Assembly: GCF_015999305.1 (NCBI RefSeq)
Contig: NZ_JAEAGP010000001.1
Location: forward strand, 2,445,001 to 2,509,000
DNA length: 64,000 nt
Direction: 5' to 3'
Origin: Erythrobacter sp. YJ-T3-07
Lineage (GTDB): Bacteria > Pseudomonadota > Alphaproteobacteria > Sphingomonadales > Sphingomonadaceae
This document shows, piece after piece, positions 21,538 through 29,590 of this stretch. A program made the translations under genes and the position numbers. The notes beneath the pieces were generated by a model. That model was not told the DNA's origin and did not search any database. It was given only the letters and a program-made list of their open reading frames with translations. How positions within the stretch are numbered: position 1 is the first letter of the stretch; each line of letters begins with the position of its first letter.

Positions 21538-21777
21538 TCAGGCTTGTTCGAGCGAAATGGCAGCGGCCTGCACCTTGCGCAGCGCAATGGTCATCCGGCC
21601 GATCGAGACCGCAACCGGATCGCGCCCGCCGAACACACCGTGGTGCGCCATCGACACCTCGACGCCGGGTTCGAAACCAAGCGCGCGCATCCGCTTGCCA
21701 TCGGCGGGCGGCAGGGCGTCCCAATCTATCGAAGCGATACGGGCGCGGTGACCAGGTTGCAGGCTCTCGAGCGTCAT
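21538..21777 (-). CDS. feoA: FeoA, SH3-like partner of FeoB
   Basis: This is a 79-residue cytosolic beta-barrel protein of the FeoA family (LQPGHRARIASID, RMRALGFEPGVEVSMAHHG, GRDPVAVSIGRMTIALR). It is required for FeoB-dependent Fe2+ uptake. The ATG at 21777 gives the usual FeoA length; an in-frame start at 21813 would add 12 residues. It is first gene of the feoAB operon. Confidence 0.93.
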   Translation of the reverse strand: MTLESLQPGHRARIASIDWDALPPADGKRMRALGFEPGVEVSMAHHGVFGGRDPVAVSIGRMTIALRKVQAAAISLEQA

Positions 21778-21805
21778 GCGGGCGCTTCTGACAAAGCGCA
21801 CCGCG

Positions 21806-21827
21806 TAATGCAACTGATTATCAATAC
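21806..21827 (-). promoter_or_regulatory. Candidate Fur box upstream of feoAB
   Basis: The minus strand reads GTATTGATAATCAGTTGCATTA about 30 bases before the feoA start. It contains TTGATAATCA and GCATT, close to the Fur consensus of 6-mer GATAAT repeats. A Fur-repressed promoter here would fit iron-limited expression of feoAB. Confidence 0.6.
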
Positions 21828-21837
21828 CGCGCGGCGT

Positions 21838-22512
21838 CTATCTTGCTGGGTAGCGCAAACGGCCCAGCAGACGCACGGGGCTGAACCGCTCGCGCTCGCT
21901 GCCACCGGCCCCGCCCAGCAATTGCGCCTTGGTCTTTTCGAACTGCATGACGTTCTCGATCCTGCGGTCGAGGAAGGCGCGGGTCTCCGCCTTGTCGTCG
22001 CTTTCGTCGTCGAGCCACACCAGCAGCGTCGCGCTGTAGAGCGAAGCGAGAATCGTGCGTTTGGTATAGTGGTTGTAGTCGGTCGCGGAATCGCCCGCGA
22101 GGCGCCACATCAGGTCCGCACTCCGCCAGGCACCACGCATCGACGCGACGACATTTTGCGGCATGGAGCCGATCGCCAGTGCACGGCGCATCGCCTCTTC
22201 CTGCCCGGCGACCGCATCGAGTCGATAGAGCACCAGATCGCGGATCTTCTCGCGAATCTTGCGGCTCGCCAGCACGTCCTGCGGCAGGTCGCGCGCCATC
22301 GCCGCATCGATCGAGTCGATCCACGCCCTCACCATTGCCATGGCGCCGCCCTTGAACGCGAGCCGGGCCAGCGCCGGATCGACGCCCTCCATCTCGGCAG
22401 CGGCGAGCAGCGCGGTTTCGGTCCATCCGTCGAAAATCGCCGAGTCGGCGACCGCCGGAGCGAGCGCGAGGCGCAGTTCATCGAGGGTGAGGTCGGCGGC
22501 GTTCTCGATCAT
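21838..22512 (-). CDS. coq9: COQ9 family protein (ubiquinone biosynthesis)
   Basis: This is a 224-residue protein of the COQ9 family. It has an N-terminal helical TetR-like fold (residues 1-75, DLTLDELRLALAPAVADSAIFDGWTETALL) and the C-terminal lipid-binding domain (DSIDAAMARDL, MRRALAIGSMPQNV, GAWRSADLMWRLAGD, DYNHYTKRTILASLYSATLLVWLDD). COQ9 supports the COQ7 hydroxylation step by presenting the lipid substrate. The 3' neighbour is the feoA promoter; upstream is the ankyrin gene, 3 bases away, on the same strand. Confidence 0.92.
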   Translation of the reverse strand: MIENAADLTLDELRLALAPAVADSAIFDGWTETALLAAAEMEGVDPALARLAFKGGAMAMVRAWIDSIDAAMARDLPQDVLASRKIREKIRDLVLYRLDAVAGQEEAMRRALAIGSMPQNVVASMRGAWRSADLMWRLAGDSATDYNHYTKRTILASLYSATLLVWLDDESDDKAETRAFLDRRIENVMQFEKTKAQLLGGAGGSERERFSPVRLLGRLRYPAR

Positions 22513-22515
22513 GGC

Positions 22516-23136
22516 TTAAAAGCTCGGTCCGTATTGTTTCTTGCCGCCCTGCTTGGCTTCGGCGTCAGCATTTGCGAACGCCTCTGCGAGCCGACGGTCG
22601 CCGATCTGCGCGACATAGTCCCGCGCGGAGCGACCCGCATTGTCGGTCCGGTCGGGATCTGCCCCATTGGTGAGCAACAGCCGGACCATCGCCACATCGC
22701 GCCCGTGGACCGCGACGATCAGCGGCGTCTCGCCGTTCGACACCGGGTCGGCATGCGCGCCCGCAGCCAGCAGTTCGGTGGCGCCTTCGACATGGCCGAG
22801 CCGGGTTGAGATCATCAGCGGGGTATCGCCCTTCTTGTCGGCAATATTCGGGTCGGCACCATTCGCCGTCAGAAAGCGGATCCACGGCGTGTCGCGGCGC
22901 GCGGCGACGATATGCAGAACGGTCTCGCCAGAGGAGAGGTCGCGGGTATTGATCAGCGTGCTGATGGTCGGTTTTTGAACGATCTCGTTGACCACCGCCC
23001 CGTCACGGTCGCGCACGGCCTTGAGAAGCTTGTAACCGTCGGACTGATACCCGACCTGCGCCACCGCCACGCCGCTCAGCGCGACGAGCGAGAGCACCAC
23101 GATCCGGGCCCAATTGCGGAAAAACGCAGGCGACAC
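22516..23136 (-). CDS. Exported ankyrin-repeat protein
   Basis: This 206-residue protein has a signal peptide or N-terminal anchor (ARIVVLSLVALSGVAVAQ, about residues 9-27). Four ankyrin repeats follow (about 70-190), with units GETVLHIVAARRDTP, GDTPLMISTRLGHVEG, GETPLIVAVHGRDVAM and DNAGRSARDYV. It likely binds a periplasmic partner. The start is GTG at 23136, since AGGAG lies nine bases upstream and no ATG fits. It is divergent from the SCO gene and directly precedes coq9 on the same strand. Confidence 0.85.
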   Translation of the reverse strand: MSPAFFRNWARIVVLSLVALSGVAVAQVGYQSDGYKLLKAVRDRDGAVVNEIVQKPTISTLINTRDLSSGETVLHIVAARRDTPWIRFLTANGADPNIADKKGDTPLMISTRLGHVEGATELLAAGAHADPVSNGETPLIVAVHGRDVAMVRLLLTNGADPDRTDNAGRSARDYVAQIGDRRLAEAFANADAEAKQGGKKQYGPSF

Positions 23137-23219
23137 CTTAAACACTCCTGTTATTGCCCCTATCCTTGATGCAACAGACCTCGACCACCCGCCGTTAGCA
23201 GAGGCTGAACCCGATTGCC

Positions 23220-23819
23220 ATGAGTGCACGCTTCCTTCCCTTACCCATTCTGGCCGCTTTCGCACTGGCCCTTTCCGCCTGTTCCCAGAACGCCCAGCCG
23301 GCCGGCCCGCCGCCGCTCGAAGGGGCGGATATCGGCGGGGACTTCACCCTGACCGGCGAAGACGGCAAGCCCGTCTCGTGGAGCGATTTCGAGGGGCAGT
23401 ACCGGACGATCTATTTCGGCTACACCTTCTGCCCGGATGTATGCCCGGTCGACGTGCAACGCGGAATGGCTGGGCTCAAACGGTTCGAAAAGAGCGATCC
23501 GGAGCGTGCAGCGAAGGTCCAGCCGCTGTTCGTCAGCGTCGATCCTGCGCGCGACACGCCCGAAGTGCTTACCGAGTTCACCGACGCGTTCCACCCCCGG
23601 CTAATCGGGATGACCGGCAGCAAGGAGCAGCTCGACCAGCTGACCAAGGATTACGCCGCCTATTACAGCATCGGCGAGCCGAACGAGGCAGGCGGTTATC
23701 TGGTCGATCACACCAGCATCACCTACCTGTTCGGCCCCGACGGAAAGCCTATCGCGATCCTGCCGACCGATGCCGGGCCCGAAGCGGTGGCACAGGAACT
23801 CGACAAATGGGTGCGCTGA
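23220..23819 (+). CDS. SCO1/SenC family copper-binding lipoprotein
   Basis: This 199-residue lipoprotein has the lipobox LSAC at Cys21. The thioredoxin-like SCO domain carries the copper motif CPDVC (Cys71, Cys75) and the distal ligand His164 in LVDHTS. SCO proteins insert copper into the CuA site of cytochrome c oxidase or act as periplasmic thiol reductants. The DPARDTPEVL block matches the family. Its stop overlaps the next gene, ycgN-like, by 13 bases, so they are co-translated although functionally unrelated. Confidence 0.93.
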   Translation: MSARFLPLPILAAFALALSACSQNAQPAGPPPLEGADIGGDFTLTGEDGKPVSWSDFEGQYRTIYFGYTFCPDVCPVDVQRGMAGLKRFEKSDPERAAKVQPLFVSVDPARDTPEVLTEFTDAFHPRLIGMTGSKEQLDQLTKDYAAYYSIGEPNEAGGYLVDHTSITYLFGPDGKPIAILPTDAGPEAVAQELDKWVR

Positions 23820-24247
23820 GGGACCGCTTCTGGGAACGGCCGCTCGCCGACCTTAACCGCGCGGAGTGGGAAGCACTGTGCGATGGCTGTGGGCGCTGCT
23901 GCCTGCACAAACTCGAAGACGAAGATACGGGCGAAATCGAGGAGACCAACGTCGCCTGCCGCCTGCTCGACTGTTCGACCGCGCGGTGCAGCGATTACCC
24001 CAACCGCAAGGCCTTCGTGCCCGACTGCCTGCAGCTGACGCCCTCGCTCGCGGGCAAGCTGCCGTGGCTCCCTGAAACCTGCGCCTATCGCCGCCGTGCC
24101 GAAGGCGAACCGCTGCCGCGCTGGCACTATCTGCTGACCGGATCGCGTGAGGATGTGCATCTCGCGGGTGCAGGCGCCGCCGGGCGCGTGATTTCGGAGA
24201 CAAAGGCCGGCCCGCTCGAACACCATATTGTCGAGTGGAGCGACTGA
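23807..24247 (+). CDS. YcgN/UPF0260 family cysteine-cluster protein
   Basis: This is a 146-residue cytosolic protein of the UPF0260 (YcgN) family. It has a CDGCGRCC cluster at about residues 25-32, which could bind zinc or an Fe-S cluster, a further set of Cys (ACRLLDCSTARCSDY), and the PWLPETCAYRR block seen in the family. The molecular function is not established. The ATG at 23807 overlaps the end of the SCO gene and gives the family-standard length. Confidence 0.9.
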   Translation: MGALRDRFWERPLADLNRAEWEALCDGCGRCCLHKLEDEDTGEIEETNVACRLLDCSTARCSDYPNRKAFVPDCLQLTPSLAGKLPWLPETCAYRRRAEGEPLPRWHYLLTGSREDVHLAGAGAAGRVISETKAGPLEHHIVEWSD

Positions 24248-24249
24248 CG

Positions 24250-24969
24250 GTGATCGACTGGCTGCGCGAGCCGCACGATCCGATGGTCGCGCTGGCGGGA
24301 GGAGACCTCCCGCTGATCGTGCGGCGCCATCCGCGCGCCAGACGGATGACATTGCGACTGGCCGATGATGGTGAGGGCGTGCAGGTCACGCTGCCGCGCT
24401 GGGGCACCACGCGTGAGGCGCTGGCCTTCGCGCAAGACCGCGCGGACTGGCTCGAGGCACAGCGGGCGAAGCGCCCGGTTCGCATCGAGCCCGCGCCGGG
24501 CGGCACGCTAGCCTATCGGGGGCAGAACTTGGCTATCGACTGGCACGCGGACCGCCCGCGCAAGGTCGTCCTCGGCGATGGCGCGATCCTGCTTGGCGGC
24601 CCGCGCGAGACGCTTGCCCCCCGGCTCAAGCGCTGGATGCAGAACGAAGCGCGTGCGCTGCTGGCGCAGGACCTTGCCTTCTATGCGGCGCGCGCGGGTC
24701 TCACGGTGCCCGATTTCGCGCTCAGCAGTGCCCGCCGGCGGTGGGGAAGCTGCTCTTCGGACGGCACTGTGCGGCTCAACTGGCGGCTGGTGCAGGCCCC
24801 CGATCACGTGCGCCGCTCGGTGGTGGCGCATGAGACCGCCCACCGCGTCCATTTCGACCATTCGCCACGCTTCCACGCCCTGCTCGGCGAGCTGTTCGAG
24901 GGCGACCTGCCCGCCGCCGAGAACTGGCTGAAAGCCAACGGGCGCGGGCTTTTCAGCGCCTTCGGCTGA
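24250..24969 (+). CDS. SprT/YgjP-like zinc metallopeptidase (DUF45)
   Basis: This is a 239-residue putative zinc metallopeptidase of the YgjP (M48/SprT-like, DUF45) family. The motif HETAH is at residues 194-198, with His204 in the following HSPRF segment as the third ligand. RRRWGSCSSDGTVRLNWRL is the family block just before it. HETAH replaces the more usual HELAH but keeps all metal ligands and the Glu. The GTG at 24250 is chosen because GGAG lies nine bases before it; a GTG at 24235 overlaps the previous gene. Substrate unknown. Confidence 0.85.
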   Translation: MIDWLREPHDPMVALAGGDLPLIVRRHPRARRMTLRLADDGEGVQVTLPRWGTTREALAFAQDRADWLEAQRAKRPVRIEPAPGGTLAYRGQNLAIDWHADRPRKVVLGDGAILLGGPRETLAPRLKRWMQNEARALLAQDLAFYAARAGLTVPDFALSSARRRWGSCSSDGTVRLNWRLVQAPDHVRRSVVAHETAHRVHFDHSPRFHALLGELFEGDLPAAENWLKANGRGLFSAFG

Positions 24970-25022
24970 TCCCGGCGACATCCGCTCTGGCGGGTCGCGC
25001 ATGCAGGCCTTATGTTGGGCCA

Positions 25023-25475
25023 ATGCGCATCAGCCCCAAATACGACGTTGCCGGAGGCGTCGGCGACCTGTGGAACGAACTCAGGCGGCCCCAGCCGTAT
25101 CGCTGGCCGATCCTGCTGGCGTCCTGCGCGTTCCCGGCGTTCTTCCTCTATTTCTTCGCGCAGGAGCGTGTCTACGCGCCGCCCGCGAAGCCGGACATCG
25201 TCTACGTCACCAGCTTCGCCCCGGACCGGAGCGAGGACGAGATCATCGCCTCCAACATCGCCAATCAGGAGCGCAAGGAAGCGCGCCAGCGGCTGCTGGA
25301 CGCCCAGCTCGAGACCCGGCGCGACATGTACCGCGCGCTGGGCAAGGCGACCGGGCTCGATACCGACAAGATGGAAGCCGAGATCGCGGCAGAGCGTGCG
25401 CGCGAAGAGGCTGCCACGAAGGCACAAGTGGACAAGGCGCTGGGCCGGACGGTTGACGATCAAGACTCCGAGTGA
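25023..25475 (+). CDS. Membrane-anchored coiled-coil protein, function unknown
   Basis: This is a 150-residue protein with one membrane helix (about 27-47, PYRWPILLASCAFPAFFLYFF). A charged C-terminal stretch follows, rich in Glu, Arg and Ala (RKEARQRLLDAQLETRRDMYRALG), that probably forms a coiled coil in the periplasm. No enzyme motif is visible. It overlaps the start of ribD by about 23 bases, so it is likely co-transcribed with the riboflavin genes, but nothing links it to the pathway. Confidence 0.78.
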   Translation: MRISPKYDVAGGVGDLWNELRRPQPYRWPILLASCAFPAFFLYFFAQERVYAPPAKPDIVYVTSFAPDRSEDEIIASNIANQERKEARQRLLDAQLETRRDMYRALGKATGLDTDKMEAEIAAERAREEAATKAQVDKALGRTVDDQDSE

Positions 25476-26424
25476 TGCGCGCTGGCTCGCCGCCGCCGCG
25501 CGCCTCGCGCTGCGTGGTCGACCGGCAAGCAGCCCCAACCCTGCGGTCGGCTGCCTGATCGTGCGCAATGGCCGCGTCGTCGGGCGCGGCTGGACGCAGC
25601 CCGGCGGACGTCCGCATGCAGAGGCAATGGCGCTGCAGATGGCGGGCGATGCCGCCACCGGCGCAGACGTCTACGCCACGCTCGAGCCGTGCGCGCACCA
25701 GTCACCACGCGGCCCTGCCTGTACCGACCGCCTGATCGAGGCACGCCCCGCCCGCGTCGTCATCGGCCAGGTCGACCCGGACCCCCGCACCGCCGGACAG
25801 GGCATCGAACGGCTGCGCGCAGCCGGCATCGCAGTCGTGCTGCTGGACTGCCCGCACAGCGCAGCGAGCCTTGCCGGATACCTCACCCGCGCGGCGCAGG
25901 GCCGACCGCACGTGACGCTCAAGCTCGCCATGTCTCTCGACGGGTGCATCGCGATGGCCGATGGCACCAGCCAGTGGATCACCGGCGAGGCGGCGCGCGC
26001 GCATGTCCATTCGCGCCGCGCGCTGGCCGACGCGATCCTCGTCGGCGGCGGCACATGGCGGGCGGACAGCCCGCGCCTCGATGTCCGCCTGCCCGGCCTC
26101 GAGGATCGCAGCCCTGCACGCTGGGTGCTGACCTCGCAGCCGATCGAGGGCGCACAGACCATTGCCGCGCCTGCCGATATCGCTGCCATCCCCGCGCAGT
26201 ACCTCTACGTCGAGGGCGGCGCGCAGACTGCGGCGAGCTTCCTCGAGGCCGATCTGGTCGACCGGCTGGAGATCTACCGCGCACCGATCCTGATCGGGAA
26301 CGGCCTGCGCGCGCTGGGCGGTCTGAACCTCGCCGAGCTTGCACATGCGCACGGACGCTGGCAGCCGGTCGAGACACGCCAGCTCGGCGCAGACACTTTC
26401 GAGGCTTTTGCCCGCACCCGCTAG
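25453..26424 (+). CDS. ribD: RibD, bifunctional riboflavin deaminase/reductase
   Basis: RibD performs two steps of riboflavin synthesis: deamination of the diamino-pyrimidinone and reduction of the ribosyl group. The N-terminal deaminase has HAE at residues 55-57 and zinc ligands Cys80 and Cys90 in EPCAHQSPRGPAC, with one extra residue between the cysteines compared with the common form. The C-terminal reductase begins near residue 150 (HVTLKLAMSLDGCIA, then VGGGTWRADSPRLDVR). No ATG fits; the TTG at 25453 gives normal length, but the start is uncertain. It is followed after 10 bases by ribE. Confidence 0.92.
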   Translation: MTIKTPSDARWLAAAARLALRGRPASSPNPAVGCLIVRNGRVVGRGWTQPGGRPHAEAMALQMAGDAATGADVYATLEPCAHQSPRGPACTDRLIEARPARVVIGQVDPDPRTAGQGIERLRAAGIAVVLLDCPHSAASLAGYLTRAAQGRPHVTLKLAMSLDGCIAMADGTSQWITGEAARAHVHSRRALADAILVGGGTWRADSPRLDVRLPGLEDRSPARWVLTSQPIEGAQTIAAPADIAAIPAQYLYVEGGAQTAASFLEADLVDRLEIYRAPILIGNGLRALGGLNLAELAHAHGRWQPVETRQLGADTFEAFARTR

Positions 26425-26434
26425 AGGACCCGCC

Positions 26435-27052
26435 ATGTTCACCGGTATCGTCACAGCCATCGGCACCGTCGCCGCGATCGAGCAGCGGGGCGACCTGCAT
26501 GTGCGGATCGCCTGCCCGTTCGACCCCGAGCGGATCGCGATCGGTGCCTCCATCGCCTGCTCGGGCGTGTGCCTGACCGTGACCGAGCGCGGCGGCAGCG
26601 CGGGCGATGCCTGGTTCGCGATCGATGTCTCGCAGGAGACCGTCAGCCGCACCGTGCCCGGCCAGTGGGAGGAGGGCCGCAAGCTCAACCTCGAACCCTC
26701 GCTGCGGCTGGGCGACGAACTGGGCGGACACCTCGTTACCGGACACGTAGACGCGGTCGGCGAAGTGGCCGAGCGGCGCAGCGTAGACGGATCGATCCAC
26801 TTCGAGATTCGCGCGCCCAAATCGCTTGCCCCGTTCATCGCGGCCAAGGGTTCGATCACCGTCGATGGCGTCTCGCTGACGGTCAACGCGGTCGAGGACG
26901 AGGCGGACGGCTCCGCCCGCTTCGCGCTCAACATCATCCCCCATACCGGCGAGGTGACGACGCTTGGAGCCTTGAGTGGAGGCGACAAGGTGAACCTCGA
27001 AATCGACGTTCTCGCTCGCTATCTCAAGCGGATGCAGGCGCTGGCCGGCTGA
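26435..27052 (+). CDS. ribE: RibE, riboflavin synthase alpha chain
   Basis: This is a 205-residue riboflavin synthase with two similar lumazine-binding barrels. The first runs from MFTGIVTAIG with SIACSGVCLTV; the second starts at GHLVTGHVDAVG with SITVDGVSLTVN. It dismutates two molecules of dimethyl-ribityllumazine into riboflavin. It lies in the operon after ribD. ribA/B and ribH are not in the window. Confidence 0.95.
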   Translation: MFTGIVTAIGTVAAIEQRGDLHVRIACPFDPERIAIGASIACSGVCLTVTERGGSAGDAWFAIDVSQETVSRTVPGQWEEGRKLNLEPSLRLGDELGGHLVTGHVDAVGEVAERRSVDGSIHFEIRAPKSLAPFIAAKGSITVDGVSLTVNAVEDEADGSARFALNIIPHTGEVTTLGALSGGDKVNLEIDVLARYLKRMQALAG

Positions 27053-27067
27053 CCGGGGAACGAGACG

Positions 27068-27553
27068 ATGATCACTTACGGGTTGTTGCTGGCACTGGCG
27101 CTGTTCATGCGCTTTGGACCGGACATCCCGTTTCGGCGGATGCTGAACGAGCATCTGGTCGAGCGGCCGGTCGCGCTGCTGCTGTCACACAAACGCTATC
27201 AGTACCTCACCGTGATCGTCGCGGCGACCATGCTGCTGCTCGGCGGTGAACTGGTCCTGCTGTTCGGGCCCGAGCTGATGCTGGCCTATGCTGCCGATAT
27301 TGCGCTGTATATCGACCTTGTTGTGGTCGCAGCGGCCAGTACTTCGTGGACGCGGACACGGGGGATGCTCGCACGCTGCACGCCACGCTTCGGGCGCAAT
27401 CCGGCCGACAGGCGCAAGGGCAGCGCCGCGACGCCGCGTGCCAAGCGGACACAGCGCGCACCGGCGGCGCTCTCCAAGGCAAACGACGACCATAACGACC
27501 GACCGTACGCCGCGTTCATCGCAGTTCCCCGGAGCTACGCGGCGGCGGCGTGA
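27068..27553 (+). CDS. Small membrane protein, function unknown
   Basis: This encodes 161 residues with an N-terminal hydrophobic segment (MITYGLLLALALFMRF) and one or two further helices (about 47-95, including TVIVAATMLLLGGELVLLF and ADIALYIDLVVVAAA). The C-terminal third is basic and unstructured (KGSAATPRAKRTQRAP). It starts 15 bases after ribE, so it may share that transcript. No family recognised. Its stop overlaps the start of the acetyltransferase gene as GTGA. Confidence 0.65.
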   Translation: MITYGLLLALALFMRFGPDIPFRRMLNEHLVERPVALLLSHKRYQYLTVIVAATMLLLGGELVLLFGPELMLAYAADIALYIDLVVVAAASTSWTRTRGMLARCTPRFGRNPADRRKGSAATPRAKRTQRAPAALSKANDDHNDRPYAAFIAVPRSYAAAA

Positions 27554-28062
27554 CCCAGATCAGGACCGAGCGGCTGCTGCTGCGGCCCGCCAAGCCCGAC
27601 GACCTTGAGGCGTTTCACACCATCCTGAGCGATGCGCGCGCGACCGCATACTGGTCCACGCCGCCGCACACGGACATTGCCGAAACCAAGGCTTGGCTCG
27701 CCGCGATGCTCGCCATAGATCCGGCCAAGGGCGAGGATTTCACGATCGAGCTGGACGGGCGCGTGATCGGGAAGGTCGGCCTGTTCGAGTTTCCCGAGAT
27801 CGGCTTCATCCTGCACCCCGATGCTTGGGGCAAGGGCTACGCGACCGAGGCGCTGCGTCCCGTGCTGGACCGCGCCTTCGCGGTGCACGGCCTGCCCTTC
27901 GTGGAAGCCGACGTCGATCCGCGCAACGCGGCCTCGCTACGCCTGCTGCAGCGCATGGCATTTATAGAAACCGGGCGCGCGCAGCGCACCTGGAAGGTGG
28001 GCGACGAGTGGTGCGACAGCGTTTTCCTACGCCTGACCAACCCGAATCGCGATGCGCGATAG
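27550..28062 (+). CDS. GNAT family N-acetyltransferase (RimJ/RimL-type)
   Basis: This is a 170-residue GNAT enzyme. It starts RTERLLLRPAKPDDLEAF; the acetyl-CoA binding turn is HPDAWGKGYATEAL, followed by the VDPRNAASLRLLQRMAF strand-helix common to RimJ/RimL enzymes. It probably acetylates an amino group on a protein N-terminus or small molecule; the substrate is unknown. The GTG start at 27550 is set by the GTGA overlap with the preceding stop. Confidence 0.88.
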   Translation: MTQIRTERLLLRPAKPDDLEAFHTILSDARATAYWSTPPHTDIAETKAWLAAMLAIDPAKGEDFTIELDGRVIGKVGLFEFPEIGFILHPDAWGKGYATEALRPVLDRAFAVHGLPFVEADVDPRNAASLRLLQRMAFIETGRAQRTWKVGDEWCDSVFLRLTNPNRDAR

Positions 28063-28093
28063 CCACCGCATTTGCTGCCGATGGGATGGCAGC

Positions 28094-28122
28094 CTGACAC
28101 ACCTGACACACAGTCCAGGGGA
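28094..28122 (+). repeat. 29-bp dispersed repeat, copy 2
   Basis: This copy is identical in all 29 positions to the minus-strand copy at 18450-18478. It lies 32 bases after the acetyltransferase stop and on the same strand as that gene, with GGGGA/TCTCC able to pair right after it. I see nothing else in the 178-base gap before the convergent map gene. Confidence 0.85.
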
Positions 28123-28240
28123 CATAAATCTCCGCAGTCCCTGCGCGGTTGATTTGGGGCCTTATCCGACACTGTGAAAGAGCAGCCCGGAGGCTAGCCG
28201 CGCCCTTTCATGTAGGACAGCGCGTAAGCCGCGCATCGCG

Positions 28241-29008
28241 CTAAACGCGCGTCGTCTCGCCCTGCCTCAGGGTCAGCACCTCGACGCCATTAGCCGTCAC
28301 CGCCACGGTATGTTCGAACTGGGCGGAGAGTTTCCCGTCGCAGGTCACGACCGTCCAGCCATCATCGCGCGTGAGCGTGGCCGCGCGGCCCAGATTGACC
28401 ATCGGCTCGATCGTGAAGGTCATTCCTTCGCGCAGGCGCAGGCCCCTGCCCGGCCGCCCGTGATTGAGAACCTGCGGCTCCTCGTGCATCTCGCGCCCGA
28501 TGCCGTGGCCGCAATAGTCGCGCACCACGGTGCAGTTGTTCTTCTTGGCGTGCTTCTCGATCGCGTACCCCACATCGCCCAGATGCGCGCCGGGCCGCAC
28601 CGCGCGGATGCCCGCCCACATCGCATCCTGCGCGACGCGGGCGATCCGTCTGCCCTGCGGCGAGACATTTCCGACGAGGTAAGTCTTGCTCGAATCGGCG
28701 ATGAACCCGTTCTTCTCCAGCGTGATGTCGAGATTGATGATATCGCCATCGCGCACGATCACGTGGTCGGACGGCACGCCGTGACACACGACCTCGTTGA
28801 TCGAGCAGTTGAGCACGTATTCGTAGCCGTACTGGCCCTTGCTCGCCGGGCGCGCGGCGCAATCCTCGCGGATGAAGCGCTCCACCAGGTCGTTGATCTG
28901 CATCGTCGAGAGCCCTGCGAGATCGACCGTATCGAGCATCTCGAACACCGAGGCGAGCAGCCGCCCCGATACGCGCATCAGTTCAAGTTCTTCGGAGGTT
29001 TTGACCAT
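28241..29008 (-). CDS. map: Type I methionine aminopeptidase
   Basis: This is a 255-residue MetAP. Metal ligands and surrounding blocks are visible: CHGVPSDHVIVRDGD, NLDITLEKNGFIADSSKTY (two Asp), CGHGIGREMHEEP (His), FTIEPMV (Glu) and AQFEHTVAV (Glu). It removes the initiator Met from nascent proteins. The ATG at 29008 is one base after the TGA of the ParD-like gene, so the two are translationally coupled. The window contains no other map, so whether this is the housekeeping or an extra copy cannot be told. Confidence 0.94.
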   Translation of the reverse strand: MVKTSEELELMRVSGRLLASVFEMLDTVDLAGLSTMQINDLVERFIREDCAARPASKGQYGYEYVLNCSINEVVCHGVPSDHVIVRDGDIINLDITLEKNGFIADSSKTYLVGNVSPQGRRIARVAQDAMWAGIRAVRPGAHLGDVGYAIEKHAKKNNCTVVRDYCGHGIGREMHEEPQVLNHGRPGRGLRLREGMTFTIEPMVNLGRAATLTRDDGWTVVTCDGKLSAQFEHTVAVTANGVEVLTLRQGETTRV

Positions 29009-29009
29009 C

Positions 29010-29231
29010 TCAGGCAGCGGCGCGGATGTCGCTGGCAGCCTCGGTGGCTTGCGCGCTGGCGAGCGCGAGCTCCTGCTTGACGATCTCGTTGAACGAAAGC
29101 GTCGGATTTGCCTCGGCCAGCCGTCCAATCTTCATCCAGAACTCGGCCTGCGCATTGATCGAGCGGCACATGACCGCGCTTGCAGCCCGGACCTGCTCGT
29201 GCACATCGTCGTCGATTTTCACCAGACCCAT
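29010..29231 (-). CDS. ParD-like antitoxin-family protein (PF11903-type)
   Basis: This 73-residue protein resembles the ParD_like family: it begins GLVKIDDDVHEQVRAASAVMCRSINAQAEFWMKIGRLAEANPTLSFNEIV. Such proteins are ribbon-helix-helix-type regulators. No ParE/RelE toxin gene follows; instead the stop is directly followed by map, as TGA-G-ATG. It could be a regulator of map or an antitoxin-like partner. A 23-bp imperfect AT-rich palindrome lies upstream and may be its operator. The map start lies one base beyond its stop. Confidence 0.8.
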   Translation of the reverse strand: MGLVKIDDDVHEQVRAASAVMCRSINAQAEFWMKIGRLAEANPTLSFNEIVKQELALASAQATEAASDIRAAA

Positions 29232-29262
29232 GGCTCAGCCTTTCATATGCATCGGATATGGA

Positions 29263-29285
29263 GCGTATATATATCGTATATTCGC
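29263..29285 (-). promoter_or_regulatory. AT-rich imperfect palindrome upstream of the parD-like gene
   Basis: The 23 bases from GCGTATAT to ATATTCGC (7 of 8 end positions complementary) form a striking AT-rich island in otherwise GC-rich DNA, 32 bases before the start of the ParD-like gene. It may hold the -10 region and an operator bound by the ParD-like protein itself. Confidence 0.5.
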
Positions 29286-29366
29286 GTTGTCCAACCAAAT
29301 GAAGAATCAAGCCAGCCGGAGCACCTGTCGAGGGCTTGCGGGAAGACGCTCCCGAAACCCGAAGGT

Positions 29367-29534
29367 CTAAGGCCGCGCGGGGCCCCAACCGAAGATCGAA
29401 CGAACAGCGTTCGGGCGTCCCGCGGCTTTCGCACCCGAGATCGCAATCGCGCGTGTTGCCTTGGCAAAATTGCTCAGAATATCAATTTCTTCGGGAGAGA
29501 GGACCACCGCCCCGGCTTCGCAATCAGTGCTCAT
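29367..29534 (-). CDS. Possible 55-residue acidic protein
   Basis: A short frame starts with STDCEAGAVVLSPEEIDIL and ends GWGPARP, with codon use like the neighbours. No good ribosome site is seen before the ATG at 29534, and no family is recognised. It lies in a gap of about 360 bases between the ParD-like gene and the acetyltransferase stop, where nothing else is visible. Confidence 0.35.
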   Translation of the reverse strand: MSTDCEAGAVVLSPEEIDILSNFAKATRAIAISGAKAAGRPNAVRSIFGWGPARP

Positions 29535-29590
29535 GATCGGGCAAGCTGCCACAGCGCCAAAAGTTCCCGGAAGGCTTCAGAAAATTCTTT

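Noticed and set aside
29010..29231. Classical ParDE toxin-antitoxin pair
   Set aside because: No ParE or other known toxin gene is adjacent; only map follows.
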